DNA from: Corallococcus soli
Lineage (GTDB): Bacteria; Myxococcota; Myxococcia; Myxococcales; Myxococcaceae
Length of the DNA stretch: 64,000 nucleotides
Direction: 5' to 3'
Assembly (NCBI RefSeq): GCF_014930455.1
Contig: NZ_JAAIYO010000005.1
Location: forward strand, 496,001-560,000
The notes under the pieces: model-generated
Database searches by the model: none
Told to the model about the DNA's origin: nothing
Seen by the model: the letters and a program-made list of their open reading frames with translations, nothing else
Made by a program: the position numbers and the translations under genes
Part shown: one piece after another, positions 46,743 through 55,566 of the stretch
How positions within the stretch are numbered: position 1 is the first letter of the stretch
Layout: every line of letters begins with the position of its first letter

Positions 46743-48293
46743 TCAGGCCGCTGGCGCCACGCCGTGGACGTCGATGAGCGGCGCGGGGGTCCGCCGCCTG
46801 CCGGGGGGCTGATGCTCGAAGCGGCCCTCCGCCCGCGCCTGGCAGTTGTCGCAGTGCGCGCAGTCGTCCTCGCGCGGCTCCTCGAAGTAGTCCCCCAGCG
46901 TCCGCCAGCGGCACGCGGTGGTGCTGCCGTAGCGCATCATCGCCTCCAGGCGCTCGCGGTCGCTCTGGTGGCGGGACTCGTAGGCCGTCAGGTACGCATC
47001 CAGCTCGTCGGGGTGCTCGAAGGCCCGGAGCTGCTTCACGCCCCGCGCGCCCCGCTCCACCACGCCCGCCGCCACCAGCTGCGCCACCAGCACCCGGGCG
47101 CGCTTGTCGCCCAGTCCGCTGGCCTCCGCGAGCTGCTTGAGCGCCACGCGCCTGCCCTCCGCGCACAGGCGGCTGACGGCCGCGTAGAGCTGCCGGCTCT
47201 CCTCCCGGCGCGGGTACTTGCCTCCCAGGAAGAAGCCCTGGATGCGCTTGTCCTCCAGCCGGTACAGCAGCGCCGCGCGCGCGGGCAGCCCGTCCCGGCC
47301 CGCGCGTCCCGCCTCCTGGTAGTAGCTCTCCAGTGAGTCGGGGAAGTGGTAGTGCACCACGAGCCGCAGGTCCTGCTTGTCGATGCCCAGCCCGAAGGCC
47401 TTCGTCGCCACCACCACCGGCGTGGTGCCCTCCATGAAGCGGCGCTGGTTCTCCTCGCGCTCGCTCGCCTTGAGCTTGCCGTGGTAGCGCTCCGCCTCCA
47501 CGCCCTCCGCGCGCAGCCACCGCCACAGCTCGTCCGCGCGCCGCACGGTGGCCGTGTAGACGATGGCGCTGCCGCCACAGCCGCGCAGCAGCTCCAGCAG
47601 CTTCTGGCGCTTGAGCTCCGGGTTCACCGTGCGCAGGACCTCCAGCGTGAGGTTGTCGCGCTGGATGCCGGTGCTCACCACCACCGGGTCCTTCAAACCC
47701 AGTTGGGCGCGGATGTCCTCGCGCACCTGACGCGTGGCGGTCGCCGTGAGCGCCAGCACGCGCGGGCGCCCCAGCGCGCGGATGGCATCCCCCAGCGCCA
47801 GGTACGCGGGCCGGAAGTCGTGACCCCACTGCGAGACGCAGTGGGCCTCGTCCACCACGAAGAGGCTCACGTTCGCGCGCTTGAGCAGCTCCAGCCGCTC
47901 AGGGTTCTCCAACTGCTCCGGCGTCACGTAGATGAACTCGTGCTCGCCCCGGCGGATCTCCCGCTGCAGGTCCTTGAGGGCGCTCGCGCTCAGCGTGGAG
48001 TCCAGCTTCGCGGCGTCCAGGGCGAAGCGCTCCGTGAGGTGCTCGCGCTGGTCGTGCATCAGCGCGATGAGCGGACTGACCACCACCGTGGAGCCCGGCA
48101 CGAAGAGGGCCGGCAGTTGGAAGGTGAGGCTCTTGCCCGCGCCCGTGGGCAGCACGCCCAGCACGTCGTGCCCGGCGATGACCGCCTCGATGATCTCCCG
48201 CTGCCCGGGGCGGAACTGCTCCACGCCGAAGCGCTCGCGCGCCTCCTGCTCAAGCTGGGACCAGGGGACGGCGACGGGGGTCGGAGGCGTCAT
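46743..48293 (-). CDS. recQ: RecQ-family ATP-dependent DNA helicase (short form)
   Basis: A 516-residue superfamily 2 helicase. Motif 0 FRPGQREIIEAV, motif I PTGAGKSLTFQLP, DEAH box VVDEAHCVSQWGHDFRPAY, motif III ALTATATRQV, and motif VI SYYQEAGRAGRDGLPA are all present. After the helicase core come a short winged-helix-like part and a zinc site with TTACRWR and DDCAHCDNCQA (near 477-485). E. coli RecQ (609 residues) goes on with an HRDC domain; here the chain stops about 25 residues after the cysteines, so HRDC is missing. Role: unwinding recombination and stalled-fork intermediates in repair. Confidence 0.92.
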   Translation of the reverse strand: MTPPTPVAVPWSQLEQEARERFGVEQFRPGQREIIEAVIAGHDVLGVLPTGAGKSLTFQLPALFVPGSTVVVSPLIALMHDQREHLTERFALDAAKLDSTLSASALKDLQREIRRGEHEFIYVTPEQLENPERLELLKRANVSLFVVDEAHCVSQWGHDFRPAYLALGDAIRALGRPRVLALTATATRQVREDIRAQLGLKDPVVVSTGIQRDNLTLEVLRTVNPELKRQKLLELLRGCGGSAIVYTATVRRADELWRWLRAEGVEAERYHGKLKASEREENQRRFMEGTTPVVVATKAFGLGIDKQDLRLVVHYHFPDSLESYYQEAGRAGRDGLPARAALLYRLEDKRIQGFFLGGKYPRREESRQLYAAVSRLCAEGRRVALKQLAEASGLGDKRARVLVAQLVAAGVVERGARGVKQLRAFEHPDELDAYLTAYESRHQSDRERLEAMMRYGSTTACRWRTLGDYFEEPREDDCAHCDNCQARAEGRFEHQPPGRRRTPAPLIDVHGVAPAA

Positions 48294-48454
48294 GGCCCTG
48301 AAGCTAGGGACGACGGGCGCCGTCTCCCTGCTCCGCGCAGGGCGTCAGCGCCTGGCCGGCTGCTGGGGAGCGGACGGGGCGCCCAGGGCGGGGGCGCGGG
48401 GCTTGCGCGCGGGCGGCCCGGTCGCGGTGCGACACCGGAGCCCTGGGGCCAGGG

Positions 48455-49882
48455 TCACTCCTGGAAGGACTGGGTGAGCTTCGCGATGGCCCCCGGCAGG
48501 CCCCGCACGCGCAGCCGGCTGCCGGTCTCGTCGTAGGCCTGGGACACCACCGTGGTGTGCTCGTACACCTCGCTGATGCGCCCCTGGCGGGCGTAGGGAA
48601 TCACCAGGTCCGCCTCCACCATGGAGGCCTCGAAGAAGGCGATGATGTGCTTGCGCAGCATCGTCACGTCGTCCGGCTGGTGCGCGGAGAGCATGATGGC
48701 GTCCGGGTGCTTCGCCAGCAGCGCTTCCTTCGCCGCCGCGTCCAGCCGGTCCGCCTTGTTGAGCAGCAGCTTGCTGGGCACCGCGTCCGCGCCAATGTCC
48801 CGGAGCACCGTGCGGGTGACCTCCAGCTGCGCCGCCCAGGTGGGGTCCGACGCGTCCACCACGTAGAGCAGCAGCGACGCCTCCAGCGCCTCGTCCAGCG
48901 TGGAGCGGAAGGACGCGACCAGGTCGTGCGGCAGCTTCTGGATGAAGCCCACCGTGTCGGAGACGAGGATGCGCGGACGGGTCTCCGGCTGCATCGCGCG
49001 CACCGTGGTGTCGAGCGTCGCGAAGAGCTGGTCGGCCACCAGCACCGTGCTGCCCGTCAACGCGCGCATCAGCGACGACTTGCCCGCGTTCGTGTAGCCC
49101 ACCAGCGCCACCCGGAGCTGGTCCCTGCGCGCGTAGCGGCGGTGGTCCTGGTCCTTCTGGATGGCCGCCAGGCCCTCGCGCAGCTCCGCCAGCCGGTCGC
49201 GAATCTTGCGGCGGTCCAGCTCCACCGCCGAGTCACCCGAGCCACGCCCCTGCTGCCGCTCGCGGCCTCCCGACGACTCCCGCAGGCGGGGGGCAAGGTA
49301 GTTGAGCCGGGCGATCTCCACCTGCATCCGCGCTTCGTGGCTCTTCGCGTGCCGGTGGAAGATGTCGACAATCACGCCCGCGCGGTCCAGCACCATCGCC
49401 CCGGTGGCCTTCTCCAGGTTGCGCAGCTGGCCCGGCGACAGCTCGTGGTCCACGACCACCACGGTGGGCCGGGGCTCCGCCTTGTCGTCCTCCTCCGAAG
49501 GCGGCGGCACGGCGTCCTCGGACTCCAGGTCGTCGGCGTCCTCGTCGCCGTCCGTGTCCGCGTCCGTGTCCTCGGGTTCGGTCTCGGCGGCGGCCTCCCA
49601 CTTCTCGCGGGCCTTCGACGTCCGGTCCTGCGCCCCGGACGCAATCACGCCCGGGCCTCCGGTGAGGGCGGCCAGCTCCTTGAGCTTGCCCGTCCCGAGC
49701 ACCGTGCCCGTGGCCAGCCGCTCCCGCTTCTGGGAGATGGTCGCCACCGAGTCGTACCCCAGCGTGTGCACCAGCCGGCGCAGCTCCGCGAAGTCCGCCG
49801 CGTGCTCTTCGTCCGAGACGCCCGGAAGCTGGACACCGACGAGGACGGCACGCGGACGTTCGGGGAGGGTGGAGATCGCCAT
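48455..49882 (-). CDS. hflX: GTPase HflX with acidic insertion
   Basis: A 475-residue ribosome-associated GTPase that splits stalled ribosomes in stress. The HflX N-domain is seen in TVVVVDHELSPGQLRNLEKA and GVIVDIFHRHAKSHEARMQV; the G domain has G1 GYTNAGKSSLMRAL (near 258-271), G3 DTVGFIQKLPHDLV and G4 LNKADR. Between the two halves of the N-domain (about residues 92-140) lies an extra Asp/Glu-rich stretch (EPEDTDADTDGDEDADDLES) not found in E. coli HflX. Start ATG 49882. It lies 161 bases upstream of recQ, same strand. Confidence 0.93.
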   Translation of the reverse strand: MAISTLPERPRAVLVGVQLPGVSDEEHAADFAELRRLVHTLGYDSVATISQKRERLATGTVLGTGKLKELAALTGGPGVIASGAQDRTSKAREKWEAAAETEPEDTDADTDGDEDADDLESEDAVPPPSEEDDKAEPRPTVVVVDHELSPGQLRNLEKATGAMVLDRAGVIVDIFHRHAKSHEARMQVEIARLNYLAPRLRESSGGRERQQGRGSGDSAVELDRRKIRDRLAELREGLAAIQKDQDHRRYARRDQLRVALVGYTNAGKSSLMRALTGSTVLVADQLFATLDTTVRAMQPETRPRILVSDTVGFIQKLPHDLVASFRSTLDEALEASLLLYVVDASDPTWAAQLEVTRTVLRDIGADAVPSKLLLNKADRLDAAAKEALLAKHPDAIMLSAHQPDDVTMLRKHIIAFFEASMVEADLVIPYARQGRISEVYEHTTVVSQAYDETGSRLRVRGLPGAIAKLTQSFQE

Positions 49883-50058
49883 GCGGATGCTCGTAACACG
49901 TCAGGCCGTCCCGTGACGGGGCGAGTCCACCCCGGACGACACTCCCCGCGCCCGGGCGGCTCCTCGCCTGGGTGGTGGGGGGGCAGGAATGCCCGGGGGG
50001 ATGGGGCCCGGCCGGGGTAGGCTCGCCGGCCCTCGCGCCACCCCAAGGCTTCCCTCCC

Positions 50059-51336
50059 ATGACCTTCGCTTCGCTCGGCCTGTCGGATGCGCTCACCCGC
50101 GCGGTGGCCGAACTCGGATACGACGACCCCACGCCGGTGCAGCGCGAGACCATCCCCGTGGTGCTGCGCGGCGGCGACGTCTGGGTTTCGGCGAAGACGG
50201 GCTCGGGGAAGACCGCCGCGTTCCTGCTCCCCATCCTGGAGGCCCTGCGCGCGCGCCCGACGGGGTCCGTCCGGCCGGTGCGGGCCTTCATCCTGGTGCC
50301 CACGCGGGAGCTGGCCGCGCAGATCGTCGAGTCCGTGCAGCAGTACGGCCGCTATCTGAAGAAGCCGCTGAAGACCTGCCTCGCGGTGGGCGGCCTGTCC
50401 GCGAACCCGCAGATGCTGGCGCTCCGGGGCGGCGCGGACGTCGTCGTGGCCACGCCCGGCCGCGCGCTGGACCTGGTGGAGCAGAACGCGCTCCGGCTGG
50501 GCGGGGTGGAGACGCTGGTGCTCGACGAGGCCGACCGGCTGTTCTCCCTGGGCTTCGCGGACGAGCTCAACCGGCTGCTCGCGCTGCTGCCCGCGCGCCG
50601 GCAGAACCTGCTGTTCTCCGCCACGTTCCCGCCCTCCGTGCACATGTTCGCGGAGCGGCTGCTGCATGAGCCCACGCGCATCGACGCTGGCGACGGGGAG
50701 CTGCCCACGGCGGACCTCATCGTCCAGCGGGCCCTCCAGGTGGATGAACCCCGGCGCACGATGCTGCTGCGGCAGTTGCTGGAGACCCACGCGTGGTCCC
50801 ACGTCCTCACGTTCGTGGCCAGCCGCTACGCGGCGGACCATGTCGCGCTGAAGCTGAACCGGGCCGGCATCCCCGCGTCGTCGCTGCATGGGGAGCTCAG
50901 CCAGGGGGCGCGCACGCAGGCGCTCGCGGACTTCAAGGCGAAGCGCGTGCGGGTGCTCGTCGCCACGGACGTCGCGGCTCGCGGCCTGGACATCGCGCAG
51001 CTGCCTGCGGTCGTGAACTACGACCTGCCCCGTTCGACCGTGGACTACGTGCACCGCATCGGTCGCACGGGGCGCGCGGGCGACAAGGGCGTGGCGATCA
51101 GCTTCGTCACCGCGGACAGCGAAGCCCACTTCCGCCTCATCGAGAAGCGCCACGGGCTGGACATCCCGCGCGAGCAGCTCCCGGGGTTCGAGCCGACGGA
51201 GACGGTGAGCCCCTCCGCGCCGCCGCTGGATCCGAACGGCGGCGTGAAGGGCCGGCGCAAGAGCAAGAAGGACAAGCTGCGCGAAGCCGCCGCCGCTGCC
51301 GCTGCCGCCGCACGGCCCCCGAAGCGCAAGCCGTAG
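50059..51336 (+). CDS. DEAD-box RNA helicase (RhlE-like)
   Basis: A 425-residue DEAD-box helicase. Q motif GYDDPTPVQRETIP, motif I SAKTGSGKTAAFLLP (near 42-56), PTRELAAQ, TPGR, DEAD in VLDEADRLF, SAT in FSATFP (near 187) and motif VI YVHRIGRTGRAG (near 330). The C-terminal tail is short and basic (GRRKSKKDKLREAAAAAAAA, then RPPKRKP), as in RhlE proteins that remodel ribosomal or messenger RNA. Divergent from hflX; the intergenic DNA is G-rich. Confidence 0.93.
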   Translation: MTFASLGLSDALTRAVAELGYDDPTPVQRETIPVVLRGGDVWVSAKTGSGKTAAFLLPILEALRARPTGSVRPVRAFILVPTRELAAQIVESVQQYGRYLKKPLKTCLAVGGLSANPQMLALRGGADVVVATPGRALDLVEQNALRLGGVETLVLDEADRLFSLGFADELNRLLALLPARRQNLLFSATFPPSVHMFAERLLHEPTRIDAGDGELPTADLIVQRALQVDEPRRTMLLRQLLETHAWSHVLTFVASRYAADHVALKLNRAGIPASSLHGELSQGARTQALADFKAKRVRVLVATDVAARGLDIAQLPAVVNYDLPRSTVDYVHRIGRTGRAGDKGVAISFVTADSEAHFRLIEKRHGLDIPREQLPGFEPTETVSPSAPPLDPNGGVKGRRKSKKDKLREAAAAAAAAARPPKRKP

Positions 51337-51382
51337 CGCATGGGCATCACGGCGCCAGCGACTCCGGCCCCACGCTCGTCAC

Positions 51383-52702
51383 TCAGGCCCACAGCTCCTG
51401 CTCCAGCGTGTCCAGCAGGACCAGGGCGACCTCGGGCGTGGGCAGTCCCGCCTCGGTGATGAGCCTCGCGTCGAGCGGCACCGCGACCTCCGCGCGCAGC
51501 AGGGCCACCGCGTTCCGTTGGGCCTCACGCAGCGCATCCCGCTCCTGGACGGAGAGGCGCGGACAGGCCCACCGGTCGATGTCCCAGGACAGCTCCGCGT
51601 GCCGCGTCTCATCCCGGGCGATGCGGACCATGGCCTCACGCACGCCCGCGTCGCGCGCGTGCAGTGCCTGATGATGGGCCACCAGCGCGCCATACGTCTC
51701 CCGCACGCAGCCCTCCACCGCGTTGTCCAGGGCCACCTCCGCGAGCGGACGCGGCGGCAGCGGGGCCACGGAGGGAGGCGGTGGCGTGGCGCCGAAGCGA
51801 CGCGCGAGCCGCCCCGTCACGTCCGCGTGCAGCACCTCATCCACGGCGCTCGCGAGCGCGGCGGCCTGGAGGTCCGGACCCGCACGGTGCAGGGCCAGCT
51901 CCTCCCGCAGCCGCAGGAAGGCCTGGATGGACGCCGCCTCCAGGTGCGCGGCCTCCGCGAAGTAGCGTCCCAGCACCTCCGTGCCGTCGCAGGCCCCCGC
52001 GACCTGGAGCCCCACCGGCCGCCGTCCAATCGCACAGCTCCCACTGCCCTTCTCCAGGACGTGCTGCCCCAGTTCGCGAAGCTCGCCGGAGGCGGACACC
52101 TCCAGCTCGTGCTGGACGAGCTGGCTGCCCTCGCCACAGACGAATCCCCGGGTCGCGATGACGTTGAAGGTGCCCCACGGGTTCTGCTTCACCGCGCCCC
52201 GGTCCAGTTGCTCGCAGTTCACCTGGTAGCCCGCGGCGAAGGCCACCAGCGTGGCCTCCTGCGCGGTGTCGATGGTGCCCAGCAGCCCCTTGAGGGCCTC
52301 CAGCGTCGAATAGGTCTTCACCTCGTCGCCCCGCGTCGTCGCCAGGAAGTAGTCCTCGCAGAGCTGGAAGCAGTTGTGATGGAAGCCCTCGCCCGGAAGG
52401 GTCGCGCCCAGCGCCTCCTGGCACGCCGGAACGTCCGAGGCCGTCGCGCACGCCTCTCCGAAGGTGGACGTGTATCCATCGCCGGGCTGCGAGGAGTAGG
52501 GCTGGGCGCGGCCCAGTTGGAGGTAGTCCGGCTCCGGGGAGATGCTCAGGTCGCTGACCGAGGGGACATGGCCGTCACAGGCGATGGGCTCATAGCCCTC
52601 CAGGCTCACGGCATTGGTGCCACAGCCCGCCAGCACCAGCGGTGTGGCGAGCGAAGCCCGTAGGGCCCGCGAGAAGAGGTGTCGCAGTCGGTGTGCTTGC
52701 AT
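51383..52702 (-). CDS. Lipoprotein with ferritin-like domain (paralogue 1)
   Basis: A 439-residue protein with a long, basic signal peptide and lipobox PLVLAGC (Cys27). A cysteine-containing N-terminal domain (about 30-260) precedes a four-helix ferritin-like domain: EAAHLEAASIQAFLRLREEL, SAVDEVLHADVTGRLARRFG, NAVEGCVRETYGALVAHHQA and ARDETRHAELSWDIDRW. The repeated E...E/DxxH pattern could bind two metals. It shares the ferritin-like part with the 59136 gene, including the E-N-A-V-E-G-C-V-R-E-T type signature. It is expected on the cell surface or periplasmic side; function unknown. Confidence 0.78.
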   Translation of the reverse strand: MQAHRLRHLFSRALRASLATPLVLAGCGTNAVSLEGYEPIACDGHVPSVSDLSISPEPDYLQLGRAQPYSSQPGDGYTSTFGEACATASDVPACQEALGATLPGEGFHHNCFQLCEDYFLATTRGDEVKTYSTLEALKGLLGTIDTAQEATLVAFAAGYQVNCEQLDRGAVKQNPWGTFNVIATRGFVCGEGSQLVQHELEVSASGELRELGQHVLEKGSGSCAIGRRPVGLQVAGACDGTEVLGRYFAEAAHLEAASIQAFLRLREELALHRAGPDLQAAALASAVDEVLHADVTGRLARRFGATPPPPSVAPLPPRPLAEVALDNAVEGCVRETYGALVAHHQALHARDAGVREAMVRIARDETRHAELSWDIDRWACPRLSVQERDALREAQRNAVALLRAEVAVPLDARLITEAGLPTPEVALVLLDTLEQELWA

Positions 52703-52906
52703 GGGACGACTCCCGCAGGCTTCGGGTGCCCCGGACGCAGGAGCAATGCGGATGCCACCCCCGCGGCCCGGGGCGCCGCCGTTGGAAAGCGCGCGTCGCA
52801 CGCGTGGAAATCCGAGGAGGGATCAGAAACCTGAGGGCGAAGCCGCTAGCGTGTCCGGAATCCCGCGAGGCCCCTGCCCCGTGGACCTGGACCGGAGGAA
52901 CACCCC

Positions 52907-53815
52907 GTGCGTCGTGACGTCGCCGTGTTGCTGGAGAACGCCCCATCGAGGCGCCGGGCGCTGTCCGAGGCGGCGTTCGTGTTCCTCGCCGTCCTGGGGC
53001 CGTCCACCGCGGGCCCGGCGGGGCGGGTCGTCCTGGCCGTCATCGCGGTCGTACTGCTGGCCTGGGGGCTGGCCCTCCTGCGTCCCTGGGAGCCGTCACG
53101 AGGGGGCGCCTGGCTGGGCATCCTGGGGCTCCTGGTGGCGCTGGGCGGCACGGGCGCGGGCGCCTGGGTGGCTTCAGCGGCGGAGGTGGAGAAGGGCTTC
53201 TCGCTGTCCATGGCCCCGCTGTGCATCCGCGCGTTCGGGATGTGCCTGCTGGTGGCGGTGCTGGTGTGGCGCGACGGACAGGGCCCCGCGCAGGTGGGGC
53301 TGGTGCGCGAGGGCTGGGCGAAGGAGCTGCTGCTGGGGGTGCCGGTGCTCGTCGGCACCTACGTGGTGCACATCGCCGCGTCGGTGCCCATGGCGGCCGT
53401 CGCCGTGGCGCTGAAGCTCGTGGGGCAGGAGATGCTGGCGCGCAAGGGCGTGGCAGCGGCGCTGATGGACACGGGCCTGAGCGTGCCCGCGTTCGCGGCC
53501 ATCATGGTGCTGGTGACGGGCTTCGAGGAGTTCGTCTTCCGGGGCTTCCTCGTGCCCCGCCTGCGCGTGGTGCTGGGCCGCTGGGTGCCCGCGGTGCTGG
53601 TCGCGGCGTTGCTCTTCTGCGTGGGCCACTTCTACGAAGGCATCCTCGCCGTCTTCCAGACCTTCGTGCTGGGGGCCTGGTTCGGGTTCGTCTTCTGGTT
53701 CCGGGGACGGCTGTTGCCATTGATTGTCGCGCACGCGGCCTTCAACACCATCAGCTTCGCGCTGGTGATGTGGCTGTCGAAATCAGGCCTCCTGGACAAG
53801 CTGCCGCCAATGTGA
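52907..53815 (+). CDS. CPBP-family intramembrane metalloprotease
   Basis: A 302-residue polytopic membrane protein with the Abi/CPBP signatures: GFEEFVFRGFLVPRL (near 204-218, the EExxxR motif), LLFCVGHFYEG (near 235-245) and IVAHAAFNTISFAL (near 272-285). These supply two glutamates and histidines to an intramembrane metal. Relatives include Rce1 and bacteriocin-immunity proteins. The GTG start has GGAGG about 9 bases upstream. It is divergent from the ferritin-like lipoprotein gene (204 bases). Confidence 0.87.
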   Translation: MRRDVAVLLENAPSRRRALSEAAFVFLAVLGPSTAGPAGRVVLAVIAVVLLAWGLALLRPWEPSRGGAWLGILGLLVALGGTGAGAWVASAAEVEKGFSLSMAPLCIRAFGMCLLVAVLVWRDGQGPAQVGLVREGWAKELLLGVPVLVGTYVVHIAASVPMAAVAVALKLVGQEMLARKGVAAALMDTGLSVPAFAAIMVLVTGFEEFVFRGFLVPRLRVVLGRWVPAVLVAALLFCVGHFYEGILAVFQTFVLGAWFGFVFWFRGRLLPLIVAHAAFNTISFALVMWLSKSGLLDKLPPM

Positions 53816-53825
53816 CGGAGCCCTG

Positions 53826-53885
53826 CTCCAGGGTCATGGACTCCGGCCGGGACACCGACCGGATCCTCAATGGCAATGGGCCTGC
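53826..53885 (-). pseudogene. Relic of the 3' end of a Vps62-like gene
   Basis: Sixty bases align without gaps to 55570-55629, the end of the Vps62-related gene, with about 80% identity by eye. In translation GPLPLRIRSVSRPESMTLE parallels GPSPLRNRSVSQPEYMTLE, with the stop changed to Gln. No longer open frame surrounds it, so it is a decayed fragment. Confidence 0.6.
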
Positions 53886-53906
53886 ATGTGCGGCCCGCGC
53901 CTCCTT

Positions 53907-54965
53907 TCAGAGCCAGGGCCTCAGCCGATCCCGCAGCGTGCGCACCCCAGGCCATGCCTGCGCCAGCGCGTGGTAGAGCGGCCGTCCGAGCCGGAGCGTG
54001 GCCTCCGCCAATTCCGGGGGTCTGGAAGCCGGGGGCTCCGGAGGGCGGGAAGCCGGGGGCTCCGTGGGCCGCGCGGGGCCGGGCGCCGACGCCGCTTCGA
54101 GCGCCGCGGCGCGCAGCGACTGCACGCGGAGGGCCCGCTCGCTCTCGCTCTCATCGCTCTCGACGCGCCTCAGGCTGACGAAGAACTCGATGTCCCCTGG
54201 AGGGGTCGACGCGAAGTCCGCGAGCTGGAATGGGAACATCCCCAGCTCCGCCAGCGTGACAGCGGCCTCCAGGAAGGAGCGCGGCGTGAAGACCCAGCAG
54301 TGCACGTCCGTGTAGCCGGTTGCCTTCACGGCCTCCTGAGACTTCTGCAGCGCATTCTGGAGCGTGCCGGAGCATGAAAGGCGCTCCGCGTCGATGGCGC
54401 CGCTCCACATCGCCTGCGCGTCCACCTGGCAATAGCAGGCCCAGAAGTCGAAGACCTGCTTCACGGTGGGCGCGGCGCGGCGCGACAGGAAGGCGTCCAC
54501 CAGCTCTCCGGGGGTGCTCTCCGGACGCTTCGCATCGAAGCAGAAGCGCTTGTCCGGGATGGCCAGCGAGACGATGCCACCGGGACGCAGCGCCTCGCGC
54601 AGGTCCCCCAGCCAGCTCACGGGGTCCGGCACGTGCTCGATGACGTGGCTCGCGAGCACGAAGTCCACCCGCCGGTCGCCCAGCGCACGGGACAGCGTTC
54701 GCGACGAGAGGTCCACGTCCACGTCCACGATGGCCGCGGTGTCCCAACCGTGCCCCACGTACTTGCGCCGGAGCACCTCGGTGCTCGCGTGGTCGGCATA
54801 GAGAATCCGTCCGGCGTCACGCGTGACGATCGGACTGGCGAGCGGCCCTATCTCCACCCCTTCCATCGTTGAGAGGTGGATGGCGCCCAGCAGGCGCTCC
54901 TGACGACTCTTCATCTGCACCGGCAGCATCGACGACTCCTCATCCTTCTCGCAGCCCGCCATCAT
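53907..54965 (-). CDS. SAM-dependent methyltransferase, cell-surface glycan-type
   Basis: A 352-residue protein with a class I methyltransferase core: GVEIGPLASPIVTRDAGRIL (motif I region), YADHASTEVL, ASHVIEHVPDPVSWLGDL (motif post-II) and REALRPGGIVSLAIPDKRFC (motif III). The H-V-I-E-H type signature is common in methyltransferases of sugar and surface-polysaccharide clusters. The C-terminal 60 residues include a tandem PPASRPPE repeat, probably a flexible linker, and then a basic amphipathic end. AGGAG lies 9 bases before the first of two ATGs. Acceptor unknown. Confidence 0.8.
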   Translation of the reverse strand: MMAGCEKDEESSMLPVQMKSRQERLLGAIHLSTMEGVEIGPLASPIVTRDAGRILYADHASTEVLRRKYVGHGWDTAAIVDVDVDLSSRTLSRALGDRRVDFVLASHVIEHVPDPVSWLGDLREALRPGGIVSLAIPDKRFCFDAKRPESTPGELVDAFLSRRAAPTVKQVFDFWACYCQVDAQAMWSGAIDAERLSCSGTLQNALQKSQEAVKATGYTDVHCWVFTPRSFLEAAVTLAELGMFPFQLADFASTPPGDIEFFVSLRRVESDESESERALRVQSLRAAALEAASAPGPARPTEPPASRPPEPPASRPPELAEATLRLGRPLYHALAQAWPGVRTLRDRLRPWL

Positions 54966-55077
54966 GCCAGCACACTCCTACGGCCTCCAACTCGTCTTGT
55001 CTTGACCTCCAGCGCAAGCCCACCGTCACCGCGACGACTCCTTGCAGAGGCGGCCCATGCCATGGGACGGAGGGCCT

Positions 55078-55410
55078 ATGTTCGTCCTTCTGCGGACCTT
55101 GGGCCTCTTCGTTCTGACGGCAGTCGCGGAAGTGGTGGGCTGCTACCTGCCCTACCTCTGGCTGCGCGAGGGCAAGTCTCCGCTGCTCCTCGTGCCAGCA
55201 GCAGCGAGCCTCGGCGCCTTTGCATGGCTCCTGACGCTCCACCCCACGGGGGCAGCGCGCACCTACGCCGCCTACGGAGGCGTTTACATCGCGGTGTCGC
55301 TGTTGTGGCTGTGGGCAGTGGAGGGTGAGCGGCCCAGCGCCTGGGACATCGCAGGGGCTTTCGTCGCGTTGACCGGTATGGCGATCATCGTGCTGGCCCC
55401 CCGCAGGTAG
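55078..55410 (+). CDS. YnfA/UPF0060 family small membrane protein
   Basis: A 110-residue protein with four membrane helices of the UPF0060 (YnfA) family. [20 protein letters not shown] near the start, [20 protein letters not shown], and [20 protein letters not shown] at the end are characteristic. YnfA is a small-multidrug-resistance-like transporter by fold; physiological substrates are unsettled. ATG 55078 is chosen over an upstream in-frame ATG because GGAGG lies 5 bases before it. Confidence 0.88.
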   Translation: MFVLLRTLGLFVLTAVAEVVGCYLPYLWLREGKSPLLLVPAAASLGAFAWLLTLHPTGAARTYAAYGGVYIAVSLLWLWAVEGERPSAWDIAGAFVALTGMAIIVLAPRR

Positions 55411-55566
55411 TTCCGCTCCATCCGACAGTCCAGTCGGGGGACAGCAGACTGATACGGCGAAGCAGCTCCAGGGCCAGATGCCGGAGGCCTACCTCCTCTG
55501 GGTGAAGACGCCCGCGCCGGCCTTGGCCTCACAATGGGGACAAGCCCCTGGTGAAGAGGCAGGTCG

